Source: Olavius algarvensis associated proteobacterium Delta 3
GTDB lineage: Bacteria > Desulfobacterota > Desulfobacteria > Desulfobacterales > CAFBRK01
DNA: 64,000 nt
Assembly (NCBI GenBank): GCA_903231505.1
Contig: CAFBRK010000184.1
Coordinates: 1 to 64,000, forward strand
Direction of reading: 5' to 3'
Shown: piece after piece, positions 34,667 through 43,992 of the stretch
Layout of the letters: each line of letters opens with the position of its first letter
Numbering within the stretch: the first letter of the stretch is position 1
Made by a program: the position numbers and the translations under genes
The notes under the pieces: model-generated
Told to the model about the DNA's origin: nothing
The model's input: only the letters and a program-made list of their open reading frames with translations
Databases searched by the model: none

Positions 34667-34701
34667 CGATACACGATACAAGATGCAAGCTACAAGCATC
34701 A
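34667..34701. repeat. Five-unit heptamer array between trpS and scpA
   Basis: Five consecutive 7-base units, CGATACA, CGATACA, AGATGCA, AGCTACA, AGCATCA, keep exact spacing, with weaker 7-base spacing continuing toward 34780. The units resemble those in the first part of the long array at 54991-55207. Confidence 0.65.
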
Positions 34702-34791
34702 GGGATCCGAGAGATCTAAAATCTTTTTCCTGTATCCTGGATCTTGCGGCCTGCATCCCTGACAACCGGCCAACCCTTCGACACGCCCAGG

Positions 34792-34831
34792 GCAAGCGGG
34801 CCAGCGGGCACACGGGCAGACGGGTGAACGA
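34792..34831. repeat. Five-unit octamer array next to trpS
   Basis: Five 8-base units, GCAAGCGG, GCCAGCGG, GCACACGG, GCAGACGG, GTGAACGA, follow each other without gaps and end nine bases from the trpS stop codon. The same octamer core occurs at 51743-51831 and 55208-55262. Confidence 0.65.
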
Positions 34832-34840
34832 AACGCATGT

Positions 34841-35830
34841 TTATTCCAGCCCCACGACCTGTCGTACCTCTTCAATGGTTTTTCGGGCGGTGTCACGGGC
34901 ACAGTCGCTGCCCGCTGTGATAATCTCTTCGACCAGTTCCGGTCGGGCTTCATAGTATCGCCGCTTTTCCCGGATGGGCGCCAGGGCGTTGGCCAGCCGG
35001 TCTGCCATAATCTGTTTGCACTCCACGCAGCCGATTTCGGCGGAACGGCACGCCGGATCGATCTCGGCCACCTTCTCCGGTTCCGTGTATATTTTGTGAA
35101 ATTCGAAAACATTGCAGACGCCCGGATCTCCCGGGTCGCTCCGCCGCTTCCGTTGGGGGTCGGTAATCATTCTGGACACCTTGGCGGCGATTTCGTCAGT
35201 GCCGTCTTTCAGAAAAATCGCATTATGATAGCTTTTGCTCATTTTCCGGCGGTCCATGCCGAGAATTTTCGGCGTAGCCGTCAGCATTTCCTTGGGTTCG
35301 GGAAACACCTCCCCGTACAAGTAATTGAACCGACGCGCGATCTCCCGGGTGATTTCCACATGGGGCACCTGGTCCACCCCGACGGGCACTCCGTGGGCCT
35401 TGTAAATGATGATATCCGCAGCCTGGAGTACCGGGTACCCCAGAAACCCGAACGTTGACAGATCCTTGCTGTCGAGCTGGACGAGTTGATCCTTGTAGGT
35501 GGGGTTCCGCTCCAGCCAGGGCACCGGCGTGATCATGGACAGCAGCAGAAACAGCTCGGCGTGTTCCTTCACCAGGGACTGGACAAACAGCGTGCTCTTC
35601 TCCGGTGTCAGACCGACACTGAGCCAGTCGATCATCAGCTCGCGAATAAAACCCGAAATCCGGCCCGGATCTTCATAATCGCTGGTGAGCGCATGCCAGT
35701 CGGCGATGAAGAAGAAACAGTCATAATCATCCTGCATGTCCACCCAGTTGAGAAGGGCCCCGTGCAGATTGCCGAGATGAAGCGGCCCGGTGGGCCGCAT
35801 GCCGCTGAGTATTCGACGTTTGTGGGTCAT
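34841..35830 (-). CDS. trpS: Tryptophanyl-tRNA synthetase
   Basis: TrpRS charges tRNA-Trp. The 329-residue class I synthetase has the HIGH-type motif PTGPLHLGNLHG (about 12-23), the KMSKS loop MDRRKMSKSYHN (about 195-206) and GVPVGVDQVPHVE. The ATG at 35830 is chosen for the AGGAG seven bases or so upstream; an in-frame upstream start lacks a ribosome site. It lies between the M50 protease and scpA genes on the same strand, an arrangement often seen in this lineage. Confidence 0.96.
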   Translation of the reverse strand: MTHKRRILSGMRPTGPLHLGNLHGALLNWVDMQDDYDCFFFIADWHALTSDYEDPGRISGFIRELMIDWLSVGLTPEKSTLFVQSLVKEHAELFLLLSMITPVPWLERNPTYKDQLVQLDSKDLSTFGFLGYPVLQAADIIIYKAHGVPVGVDQVPHVEITREIARRFNYLYGEVFPEPKEMLTATPKILGMDRRKMSKSYHNAIFLKDGTDEIAAKVSRMITDPQRKRRSDPGDPGVCNVFEFHKIYTEPEKVAEIDPACRSAEIGCVECKQIMADRLANALAPIREKRRYYEARPELVEEIITAGSDCARDTARKTIEEVRQVVGLE

Positions 35831-35931
35831 CGATGGTTCTCCTGTACGAATAAAATCATGCAACGATTTTATGAAACGCGACGATGTCGCTCATTTTGTC
35901 CCACGCCGCAAGGAGCTGGGAATTATCAAGA

Positions 35932-36621
35932 TCAATTGGGAAATAAAAACATCAGGCCATCTCTACCGAGGGCCAGTCTGAGTATCGGGTTCATCAGTAT
36001 TGACAGCAGCCGGTTGATGATGCCCGAGAGCAGCAGAATGATAATGATCAGCAACCCGAAACGCTCCAGCCGCTGGTAAGGAGCGCGGAGCGACACCGGC
36101 AGTATCAAGGCCAGGATTCGGCTGCCGTCCAGGGGCGGTACCGGAATCAGATTAAAAATAGCCAGCACGGCATTGATGATCACGCTGTATCCAAACAGAT
36201 AAAGGAGCGCAAACAGCAGCGGCTGCAGCAAGGTTCCGTAAATGGAAGGCCCCCACATGACCACGGTCTTGAACAGCAGGCTCGACAGCACGCACAGTAT
36301 CATGTTGGCGGTCACCCCGGCTGCCGAGACATAAAGCGTGCCTTTTCTGAAGTTCCTGAAGTTCCGCGGATCGACCGGAACCGGTTTTGCGTAACCGAAC
36401 ACCAGGGGAGATCCGCTTAGTTTGAGCGCCAGGGGCAGTATGACCGAACCGACCGGATCCAGATGGCGGATCGGATTCAGTGTCAACCGTCCAGCCGCTT
36501 GAGCCGTTCGGTCGCCCATCCGCAACGCTGTCCACCCGTGGGCGACTTCGTGAATGGTGACGGCAAAAACGATGGCCACGATCATGATGGCAATCTGAGT
36601 GAGGTCAGCTATTGGAAGCAT
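35932..36621 (-). CDS. Site-2 protease family membrane metalloprotease (M50)
   Basis: The 229-residue polytopic protein has the zinc motif HEVAH (in VTIHEVAHGWTALRMGD, about 24-40) within the first membrane segment and the second metal-ligand segment NLIPVPPLDGSRIL (about 159-172). It is the short, PDZ-less S2P form found next to trpS and scpA in many bacteria; substrates are unknown. Its first 17 bases overlap the end of the DHH-CBS-CCA gene, suggesting coupled translation. Confidence 0.92.
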   Translation of the reverse strand: MLPIADLTQIAIMIVAIVFAVTIHEVAHGWTALRMGDRTAQAAGRLTLNPIRHLDPVGSVILPLALKLSGSPLVFGYAKPVPVDPRNFRNFRKGTLYVSAAGVTANMILCVLSSLLFKTVVMWGPSIYGTLLQPLLFALLYLFGYSVIINAVLAIFNLIPVPPLDGSRILALILPVSLRAPYQRLERFGLLIIIILLLSGIINRLLSILMNPILRLALGRDGLMFLFPN

Positions 36622-39262
36622 ACCGGCGTGCGAATTCGAGCTCGTCGCTGCGGGTTTTAAGACGACCGTTGAGTTTTTTGTCCAGAATCCCCTGAAGGAT
36701 TTCCCGGTAAATGGGTCCCGACGGGTAACCGAGCGACCTGAGGTCCTTTCCAGTGATGGCCGGCTTCATGTTTCTGAGCCGGGTGAAATACCGCGATATC
36801 GCCTGTTTCACCCACCGATCTGCGGTAGCCGCCATCATATACAGAATCAGCTCCGTTCGGAAACCGACCAACCGGCGGTAGAGGGTACTGTTCTTCGCCG
36901 GATGGTGTCTTTCCAGGCCGGAGAGGCAGCGATCGGCCCGGATGCGCTCCGTGGTGAAGATTTTCCGGTACCGGGGGGCAAGTTCGAAGCGTTCACAGAT
37001 GGCCTCGGCTGTTTTTTTACTGCAGCCGCGGATCAGGGCCAGAAAATAAACGGCCCACTTCATATAGGATTCTTCCAGAAAAAGCAAATCGCGCCAGGCC
37101 ACGACCTGTTTTACGGATTCGATCATCCGAATGCGGTCGCCGTCCAGCGCGATGGATGGGTGTATTACCTGAAGCAGGTCGTAATCCTGCATCCTCAGGA
37201 TGGCCGGTGTGGGGTTCTCTTCCTCGAGGATGAGCCGCAGTTCGCTGAACACCCGACGACCGCTCAACCGCTTGAAAAAATCCATCTTTACGGCGTTCTC
37301 GATCAGGCTCGACGTCAATTTGCCGATGGTAAACCCGAATCGCTGTTCAAACCGGATGGCGCGAAACACCCGGGTCGGATCCTCGACGAAACTCAGGTTA
37401 TGAAGCACCCGGATGACGCGTTCCTTTAAATCCCGCTGGGCGGAGAAAAAGTCGATGAGCGTGCCGAAGGATTTCGGATGGAGCTGAATGGCCAGGGTGT
37501 TGACGGTAAAATCCCGCCGGAACATGTCCAGCTTGATGGAGCTCATCTCCACCACCGGCATGGCTGCGGGAAACTTGTAATATTCCATCCGTGCCGAAGC
37601 GACGTCCACCTTGAAACCGTCCGGGAAAATGATCACGGCGGTGCCGAACTTCCGGTGGGTGTGCACACGGGCCCCGACCAGCTCCGCATAGGCGTGGGCA
37701 AAAGCGATGCCATCGCCCTCGATAACGATGTCGGTATCCTCATTGGATCGGTACAAGAACAGGTCCCGCACGAATCCGCCCACCACAAACGCGCTGCAGT
37801 TCAGGTCGGCTGCTGCTTTTCCCATGGTGCTGAGAAGATCGAGCATCCGCTTCGAAAGCCGCTCCCTCATAAACTTATTGATGTTGCGGGTCCGGGCATG
37901 CCGGATTTTCTGGATCGGATCCGGCAGGGATCCCTTTTTTCCCCGGGTCTGCCGGACCAAAAGATTGAGCAGATCGGTCCGGGTGATCGCACCGACGACC
38001 GAGCCGTTATCGACCACCGGCAGAATACGTTGCTTGTTCTCGATAATCGTCTCCTGAATTTCGGGAAGATCCGCATCGGGTGCCACCGATTCGACCCCGG
38101 TGGTCATGTATTCCTTCACCGGGACATGGTCCAGTTTGTGGAAGAGCGCCTTTTCAATGATCTGCCGCGTAATCACACCGGCCAGTTCCATTTTGCCGTT
38201 TTTCGATTCCATGACCAGCAGTGCATTGACGTTATAGCGCGTCAGCACGTCATGGGCCTCCCGGCAGAGCATCTCCGGAGCGACACCGAGGGGTGGTGAC
38301 GACATCAGATCCCGGGCCAGACGACGGGAGCGGATCTCCTTGTACAGACGGTCGAGGAGATTCTGCTCCACCTGTGTAAGCGTCATCCCCTTGACGGTGG
38401 CCGCGGCGGCGTAGGGATGACCGCCGCCGCCAAAGGTCGAAAGCACGGCCCCCACATCGACTTCCGGTATCCGGCTGCGGGCCACGATATAGATCTTGCT
38501 GCCCATGGCCGCAATGGTGAAAATGGCATCGAGATTTTCCATTTTCACCATCTTGTGCACCAAAAATGCGAAGTCCGGCACGTAATCGTCGGTAATCACC
38601 GTCGTCAGCACCAGTTCCACTCCGTTGATGTTGTAATGGGTGGCCGCTTGGATCAGATCGTTCAGAAGAGAGACCTGCCGTGGGCTGATTTCCCGGGAAA
38701 TCAGGTTTGACACCGTATTCAGGTTCGCTCCTTTGGACAGGAAAAAGGCCGCTGCACCGAAGTCTTCTGTGGTCGTGGAGCTGAAGGTGAAGGAGCCGGT
38801 GTCCTCGTAGATGCCAAGCGCCATGATGGTTGCTTCATCGGGTGTGATGTCGAGATCACGCTCCCTGAGCAGGTCGGATAGAATCGTGATGGTCGCACCG
38901 GTCTCCCGGCAAAGCTCCGTATCGCCACGGATATCGTTGGCCATCAGGGGATGATGATCGTAGATATGGATCTCCACTTCCGGCTGGCCGACCAGTTCGA
39001 CAAACTTGCCGATGCGGCCGGGCTGGCGTGTATCGACCAGCACCATTCTCCGGATTCTTGCAAAGTCGATGGTGTTAATGTCCGCCATATTGAAGAGATA
39101 AACCATCGAATTGATGAAAAAATTCCTCAGATTCCGCTCCTGGGAACCGGGGAACACCACCAGGGCGTCCGGGTAGAGTTTCTGGGCTGCCAGCATCGAT
39201 GCCATGGCATCGAAATCGGCATTGGTGTGGGTGGTGATGACGGTCAGATCTCTTTTGGGCAT
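36605..39262 (-). CDS. DHH-CBS-tRNA nucleotidyltransferase fusion (A-adding/CCA type)
   Basis: The 885-residue protein joins three modules. Residues 1 to about 310 form a DHH/DHHA1 phosphoesterase (THTNADFDAMASM, VLVDTRQ, YDHHPLMAND, GGGGHPYAAAATV). Two CBS domains follow (about 315-430; DLMSSPPLGVAPEM and VKEYMTTGVESVAPD). The rest is a class II nucleotidyltransferase (about 485 on): VGGFVRDLFLYRSNEDTDIVI with the metal-binding acidic pair, and FEDPTRVFRAIRFEQRF. Such fusions in this lineage and Aquifex maintain tRNA 3' ends, often as split CC- and A-adding enzymes; which it is cannot be told by eye. Confidence 0.93.
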   Translation of the reverse strand: MPKRDLTVITTHTNADFDAMASMLAAQKLYPDALVVFPGSQERNLRNFFINSMVYLFNMADINTIDFARIRRMVLVDTRQPGRIGKFVELVGQPEVEIHIYDHHPLMANDIRGDTELCRETGATITILSDLLRERDLDITPDEATIMALGIYEDTGSFTFSSTTTEDFGAAAFFLSKGANLNTVSNLISREISPRQVSLLNDLIQAATHYNINGVELVLTTVITDDYVPDFAFLVHKMVKMENLDAIFTIAAMGSKIYIVARSRIPEVDVGAVLSTFGGGGHPYAAAATVKGMTLTQVEQNLLDRLYKEIRSRRLARDLMSSPPLGVAPEMLCREAHDVLTRYNVNALLVMESKNGKMELAGVITRQIIEKALFHKLDHVPVKEYMTTGVESVAPDADLPEIQETIIENKQRILPVVDNGSVVGAITRTDLLNLLVRQTRGKKGSLPDPIQKIRHARTRNINKFMRERLSKRMLDLLSTMGKAAADLNCSAFVVGGFVRDLFLYRSNEDTDIVIEGDGIAFAHAYAELVGARVHTHRKFGTAVIIFPDGFKVDVASARMEYYKFPAAMPVVEMSSIKLDMFRRDFTVNTLAIQLHPKSFGTLIDFFSAQRDLKERVIRVLHNLSFVEDPTRVFRAIRFEQRFGFTIGKLTSSLIENAVKMDFFKRLSGRRVFSELRLILEEENPTPAILRMQDYDLLQVIHPSIALDGDRIRMIESVKQVVAWRDLLFLEESYMKWAVYFLALIRGCSKKTAEAICERFELAPRYRKIFTTERIRADRCLSGLERHHPAKNSTLYRRLVGFRTELILYMMAATADRWVKQAISRYFTRLRNMKPAITGKDLRSLGYPSGPIYREILQGILDKKLNGRLKTRSDELEFARRYASNS

Positions 39263-39565
39263 TGCGGCTCAAACCCTTCTATGTCGGTGGATCGCGACGG
39301 GTTCATGATGCCGGAACAGTCGCATATATGGTCCGGCGAATCAAGCGCAACATCAAGCGACCGACGACCGGGCCCTCCTGGTTTCAAATTCGGCAAAAAA
39401 CTTGTTGAATGGGCTGGTTTATGATACCATATGGGATAAATTTCGTTATAAATCATTCTGTTAATTGCAGCGTCACACACCCCCGGGGATCCAAACCATG
39501 GATTCGGCAACTGGTTGACTGCAGTTCCCCGGCAGCGGTGTTTTCCTTATCAAAGGGGGTTGAAG
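39263..39565. other. Divergent intergenic region between CCA-type gene and pilC
   Basis: No gene is seen in these 303 bases. A TATGAT box at 39420-39425 in an A/T-rich stretch might be the -10 of pilC, but no acceptable -35 is at the right distance. No sigma54 (GG-N10-GC) site was noticed. The ribosome site AAAGGGGG precedes pilC. Confidence 0.4.
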
Positions 39566-40774
39566 ATGCCGGTTTTTATCTGGGCTGGAACAAACAAGCT
39601 CGGCACAAAACAAAAGGGGGAGATGGAAGCTCCCTCCGAAGAGTCGGTACGCGCCCATCTGGCTCGGTTGAAAATTTCTCCCACCAAGGTCAAGCCCAAG
39701 CCCAAAGACCTGCTCGAAAATATCGCCTTTTTCCAGCCGAAGATCACCAACAAAGACATTATTGTTTTCGCCAAGCAGTTCTCCACGATGATCGACGCCG
39801 GGTTGCCCATCGTGCAGTGCCTGGACATTCTCCATAACCAGCAGGAGAATGTGACATTTAAAAAGATGCTCAAGGAGATCAAGGATTCGGTGGAAAGCGG
39901 CGCCACTTTTGCCGAGACCCTGAAAAAATATCCGAAGGAATTCGACGACCTGTTTGTCAACATGATTGCTGCCGGCGAGGCCGGCGGTATTCTCGATACC
40001 ATTCTCAGAAGGCTTTCCGCATATATGGAGAAAGCCGCCAAGCTCAAAGCCCAGGTCAAAGGGGCCATGACGTATCCGATGATCACGGTCATTATCGCCG
40101 TTATCGTGGTCGCCGTCATCATGGTGTTTGTAATTCCGGTGTTCCAGGAAATGTTCTCCGGCATGGGCAGCGCACTACCCATGCCGACGATGGTCGTGGT
40201 GAATATGAGCAATTTTGTCCGATCGAACATTCTTTACATCATCATCGGTGTGGCACTGGCAGTATTCGCGTTCAAGCGATTTTATGCCACGGACAAGGGA
40301 CGCAACATCGGTGACCGGCTGGCCTTGAGGCTGCCGATCTTCGGGCCGCTGATCCGAAAAGTCGCTGTGGCGAAATTCACCCGTACCATGGGGACCATGC
40401 TGGCCAGCGGTGTTGCGATCCTGGATGCCCTGGACATTGTCGCCAAAACAGCGGGAAACAAGGTCGTCGAGAAGGCCATCTATGACGTCCGCTTCGGCAT
40501 CGCCGAAGGCCGTACCATGGCCGATCCCCTCCTGGAGACAGGTGTTTTCCCGGCTATGGTCTGCCAGATGATATCCGTGGGTGAGTCCACAGGCGCCCTT
40601 GATGCCATGCTCGGGAAAATTGCCGATTTTTATGATGAAGAGGTGGACCAGGCCGTTGAAAACCTGACCGCGGCCATCGAGCCGATGATGATGGTATTTC
40701 TCGGCGTGGTTATCGGTGGCCTCGTCGTGGCCATGTATCTGCCGATTTTCAAAATGGCTTCCGCCCTCGGATAG
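39566..40774 (+). CDS. pilC: Type IV pilus inner-membrane platform protein PilC (GspF family)
   Basis: PilC is the inner-membrane platform that couples the assembly ATPases to pilin polymerisation. The 402-residue protein has duplicated T2SSF domains, each with paired helices: FAKQFSTMIDAGLPIVQCL (about 76-94) and FTRTMGTMLASGVAILDAL (about 272-290), with the AGEAGG and VGESTG loops after them. The ATG at 39566 is chosen for AGGGGG upstream. No pilB, pilT or pilA adjoins it; a PilS-like kinase follows after 65 bases. Confidence 0.94.
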   Translation: MPVFIWAGTNKLGTKQKGEMEAPSEESVRAHLARLKISPTKVKPKPKDLLENIAFFQPKITNKDIIVFAKQFSTMIDAGLPIVQCLDILHNQQENVTFKKMLKEIKDSVESGATFAETLKKYPKEFDDLFVNMIAAGEAGGILDTILRRLSAYMEKAAKLKAQVKGAMTYPMITVIIAVIVVAVIMVFVIPVFQEMFSGMGSALPMPTMVVVNMSNFVRSNILYIIIGVALAVFAFKRFYATDKGRNIGDRLALRLPIFGPLIRKVAVAKFTRTMGTMLASGVAILDALDIVAKTAGNKVVEKAIYDVRFGIAEGRTMADPLLETGVFPAMVCQMISVGESTGALDAMLGKIADFYDEEVDQAVENLTAAIEPMMMVFLGVVIGGLVVAMYLPIFKMASALG

Positions 40775-40839
40775 CGACGGTAGCCGGATCACTCGGGTCA
40801 TGGGCATCCCCACGATCCAACCGGAGGTGTCAAAACTCC

Positions 40840-42144
40840 ATGGACGCGTTCTGGCAGGCTCCGGATGATGATCTTGTTCCGAAGCTTAGATGGCTGATTG
40901 CTCTTCGCATCCTGCTGACCGGCCTGCTGTTGGGCTCGACCATCCTTTTAAAACTTGCCGAAAGCAGCGATCCGTTTTCCCAGCCCCTGATTTCCCTGTA
41001 TCTTCTGGCCAGTGCCATCCTGATCATGACGGTGGTCTACACTGCCGTACTTCCGTACATCAAACAGGCCGTTCTCTTCGCCTATAGTCAAATTGGTTTG
41101 GACACTGTTTTCGTGACGTTCACGATCATGGTTACCGGCAGTTTTTCAAGCCCATTCGCAATTCTCTATCTGCTGGTCATTATTTCCGGGAGCATGCTGC
41201 TCTTTCGGCAGGGCAGCCTGGTCATGGCCTCCCTGTGCAGCATCCAGTACGGCATTCTGGTGAATTTAGAGTATTACAGGCTTTTCATACCCTACGGCAT
41301 GGAGGGCAGCTCGGTGGCGACCGATTATCCATGGTCGTTTGTGCTGTACAAAGTATTGATGATTATTGTCGGCTGTTTTGCCGTGGCGTTTTTAAGCAGT
41401 TTTCTCACGGAACAAAACCGGAAAACCCGGCGCCAGCTGGCCGCCATGGAAAACCATGTGAAACGGGTGGAGAAAATGGCGACCGTCGGGGAAATGGCTG
41501 CCGGGCTGGCCCACGAAATTAAAAACCCGCTGGCCGCGTTGAAGGGATCGATCCAGCTGCTGCGCGAAGAAGCCGATTATGACCCGATACGGGATCGGCT
41601 TATGCAAATTATCGTCCGAGAAGCAGATCGACTCAGCTCCCTCGTCAGCAGCTTTCTGCTATTTGCCCGGCCCCCAATGGGCCGCGCCGAGAAGATCGAC
41701 CTCAGGCAGGCCATGATGGAAATCGTGGAACTTTTTGAAAAGGACAGTTCCTCCTGGGAGCGTGTTACCGTCGAGAAATCCGTGCCATCAGATCTTTGGA
41801 TCGAAATGGATCCGCAGCACCTCCGTCAGGTCCTCTGGAATCTACTCGTCAATGCCGGAGAGGCCATCGAGGGATCGGGCCGGATTATTGTGGATGTGTC
41901 ACACGAGCGGAACCGACGGATTCAGATCCGTATCACCGATAACGGCTGTGGTATGCAGCCGGATGAAATCAAATCCATCTTCGATCCCTTCTTTACCACC
42001 AAACCCACCGGAACCGGTCTGGGCTTGTCCATTGTTCACCGCATCCTGGAAACCTACGACAGTTTTCTCGATGTGGAGAGTCGACCGGGAATGGGATCCA
42101 CCTTCACCCTTAATTTACGCCTAGCCGAATCTCCAGCCTCCTGA
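40840..42144 (+). CDS. PilS-like membrane sensor histidine kinase
   Basis: The 434-residue protein has about six N-terminal membrane segments (20-195), a short linker, and a kinase core. The H-box is GLAHEIKNPLAALKGS with phosphoacceptor His225; the ATP site has NLLVNAGEAI, DNGCGMQPDE, FDPFFTTKP and GTGLGLSIVHR. Topology and position next to pilC match PilS of the PilS-PilR system controlling pilin genes. No PilR response regulator follows, as lysS comes next, so the partner must be elsewhere. Confidence 0.88.
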   Translation: MDAFWQAPDDDLVPKLRWLIALRILLTGLLLGSTILLKLAESSDPFSQPLISLYLLASAILIMTVVYTAVLPYIKQAVLFAYSQIGLDTVFVTFTIMVTGSFSSPFAILYLLVIISGSMLLFRQGSLVMASLCSIQYGILVNLEYYRLFIPYGMEGSSVATDYPWSFVLYKVLMIIVGCFAVAFLSSFLTEQNRKTRRQLAAMENHVKRVEKMATVGEMAAGLAHEIKNPLAALKGSIQLLREEADYDPIRDRLMQIIVREADRLSSLVSSFLLFARPPMGRAEKIDLRQAMMEIVELFEKDSSSWERVTVEKSVPSDLWIEMDPQHLRQVLWNLLVNAGEAIEGSGRIIVDVSHERNRRIQIRITDNGCGMQPDEIKSIFDPFFTTKPTGTGLGLSIVHRILETYDSFLDVESRPGMGSTFTLNLRLAESPAS

Positions 42145-42275
42145 ACGGAATGTATCGCCGCTTCCATTAAAATGTCCCGATAAACGGCAGGCCCGAACCG
42201 CAAGTTTGGCTTCGGAACGGGATTCTGGCAATCCCCATAAACGATGAAAAGATTTGGAGCCATGTCGGGTAAACC

Positions 42276-42304
42276 TTGACACCCCATAGTAAATGGGTTA
42301 TCAA
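42276..42304 (+). promoter_or_regulatory. Sigma70-type promoter upstream of lysS
   Basis: A perfect TTGACA (42276-42281) and TATCAA (42299-42304, four of six) are separated by 17 bases. The spacer contains the inverted repeat CCCAT-AGTAA-ATGGG, which could be an operator. The leader to the lysS ATG would be about 125 bases and contains no recognised RNA switch. Confidence 0.55.
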
Positions 42305-42438
42305 GTTCTGCTTAACCTCATGAGCCGATTTTTACTTAATATCGATAAGTTAGCATCTTTCAACCGATACCCGGAACAGATTGGCCCACCACTTGGGTTG
42401 CGGGTGGTACGCAATCCGTTCAGAAACCGGCACAGGTC

Positions 42439-43935
42439 ATGAAAACAGACACCGCCAGCGAACTTCTCCAGAAACGCCGGGAGAAGGTGCTTCAACTGCG
42501 ATCCAACCAGATACCGCTGTATCCCAATGATTTCAGGATCTCCCATTCCATTGAAGAATTACAGGGAATCATTGCCGACGATGCTCCCGGTTTGAGTGAG
42601 GACCATCCCGTCTTTGCGGTTGCCGGCCGAATGATGGCCATCAACCGGTTCGGCAAATCCGCATTTATTCGCATGCGGGACCGTACCGGGCAGATGCAGG
42701 CCTACATCCGTAAAGACAGGGTCGGCGATGAGAGCTATGAGCTGTTCAGACAACTTGATATCGGCGATTTTGTCGGGGTTACCGGGGGCATGTTTCAAAC
42801 CCGGACCGGTGAGTGGACGCTCCTTGCCAGGGATCTCCGGTTGCTGTGCAAATCCACACGGGCTCTTCCGGAAAAGTATCACGGTCTGAAAGATCCGGAA
42901 AAGCGTTACCGCCGTCGGTACCTCGACCTGTTGATGAATCCGGAAGTTCGGGACATCTTCATCAAGCGGAGTCAGATCATCCAGGCGATCCGCTCGTTTC
43001 TTCTGGACCGCGATTTCCTTGAAGTCGAGACCCCCATGATGCAGCCGATACCCGGCGGCGCCGAAGCCGCTCCATTTGTGACCCATCACAATGCTCTTGG
43101 AATGGACCTGTACCTGCGGATCGCTCCGGAGCTGTATCTCAAACGCCTGGTTGTCGGCGGGCTTGAACGTGTTTTCGAAATCAACCGGAACTTCAGGAAC
43201 GAAGGGATTTCCACCCAGCACAATCCCGAGTTTACCATGCTTGAGTTTTACCAGGCCTATGCCACCCATGATGATCTGATGGCGCTCACCGAAGAGATGG
43301 TCGCCCAGGCGGCGGTCTACGTCACCGGTTCATCCGTCATCAGCTACCAAGGCGAGAAGATCGATTTGAGTCGCCCGTGGCGCCGTATTTCCCTTGGTGA
43401 TGCCCTGACCGGCATCGGTGGTGTTGCGCCGGAATTGCTGACGGATAAACAAGGGTTGCTTGACGTTGCCGCCCGAAACGGCATTCAGGTGACCAAAACC
43501 GGGCGCCTCGGTAAAGTGATCACGAAACTGTTTGACGTGCTTGTAGAACCCAAACTGATTCAACCCACGTTCATCACCGAGTACCCGGTTGAAGTGTCTC
43601 CGCTTTCCCGGCGGAGCGACACGATCCCGGATGTCACAGAACGATTCGAGCTTTTTATCGCCGGTCGGGAAATTGCCAACGGTTTTTCCGAACTCAACGA
43701 TCCGGAAGATCAGCGCGGACGTTTTCTCGAACAGGTTAAGGACCGGGAAGCGGGAGATGAGGAAGCCCATTTAATGGATGAGGAATACATCGAAGCGTTG
43801 GAATACGGAATGCCGCCAACAGCGGGAGAGGGGGTCGGCATTGACCGTTTGACCATGTTGCTCACCGACACTCCCTCCATCCGTGAGGTGATCCTTTTCC
43901 CTCATATGAAACCGGCGGAAAGGAGAAAGGGATAG
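42439..43935 (+). CDS. lysS: Lysyl-tRNA synthetase, class II
   Basis: LysRS charges tRNA-Lys. The 498-residue class II enzyme has an N-terminal OB-fold anticodon domain (about 55-150, VAGRMMAINRFGKSAFIRMRD region), motif 1 around FLEVETPMMQPIPGG, motif 2 FEINRNFRNEGISTQHNPEF (about 247-266) and motif 3 GEGVGIDRLTMLLTD near the C-terminus. Length matches bacterial LysS. It starts the plus-strand unit that continues into the Lol and Bam genes. Confidence 0.97.
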   Translation: MKTDTASELLQKRREKVLQLRSNQIPLYPNDFRISHSIEELQGIIADDAPGLSEDHPVFAVAGRMMAINRFGKSAFIRMRDRTGQMQAYIRKDRVGDESYELFRQLDIGDFVGVTGGMFQTRTGEWTLLARDLRLLCKSTRALPEKYHGLKDPEKRYRRRYLDLLMNPEVRDIFIKRSQIIQAIRSFLLDRDFLEVETPMMQPIPGGAEAAPFVTHHNALGMDLYLRIAPELYLKRLVVGGLERVFEINRNFRNEGISTQHNPEFTMLEFYQAYATHDDLMALTEEMVAQAAVYVTGSSVISYQGEKIDLSRPWRRISLGDALTGIGGVAPELLTDKQGLLDVAARNGIQVTKTGRLGKVITKLFDVLVEPKLIQPTFITEYPVEVSPLSRRSDTIPDVTERFELFIAGREIANGFSELNDPEDQRGRFLEQVKDREAGDEEAHLMDEEYIEALEYGMPPTAGEGVGIDRLTMLLTDTPSIREVILFPHMKPAERRKG

Positions 43936-43992
43936 TCGACAGCCCGCAGAGACAAACAGGGCATCGAGCGTCGACCATCCGCGGGTAACGGC

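Noticed and set aside
39402-39425. Promoter of pilC with TTGTTG and TATGAT
   Set aside because: The spacer is only 12 bases, too short for a sigma70 promoter; no alternative -35 is convincing.
42305-42438. T-box or amino-acid-responsive leader before lysS
   Set aside because: No T-box core or terminator/antiterminator pair is visible, and the host appears Gram-negative, where T-boxes are uncommon.
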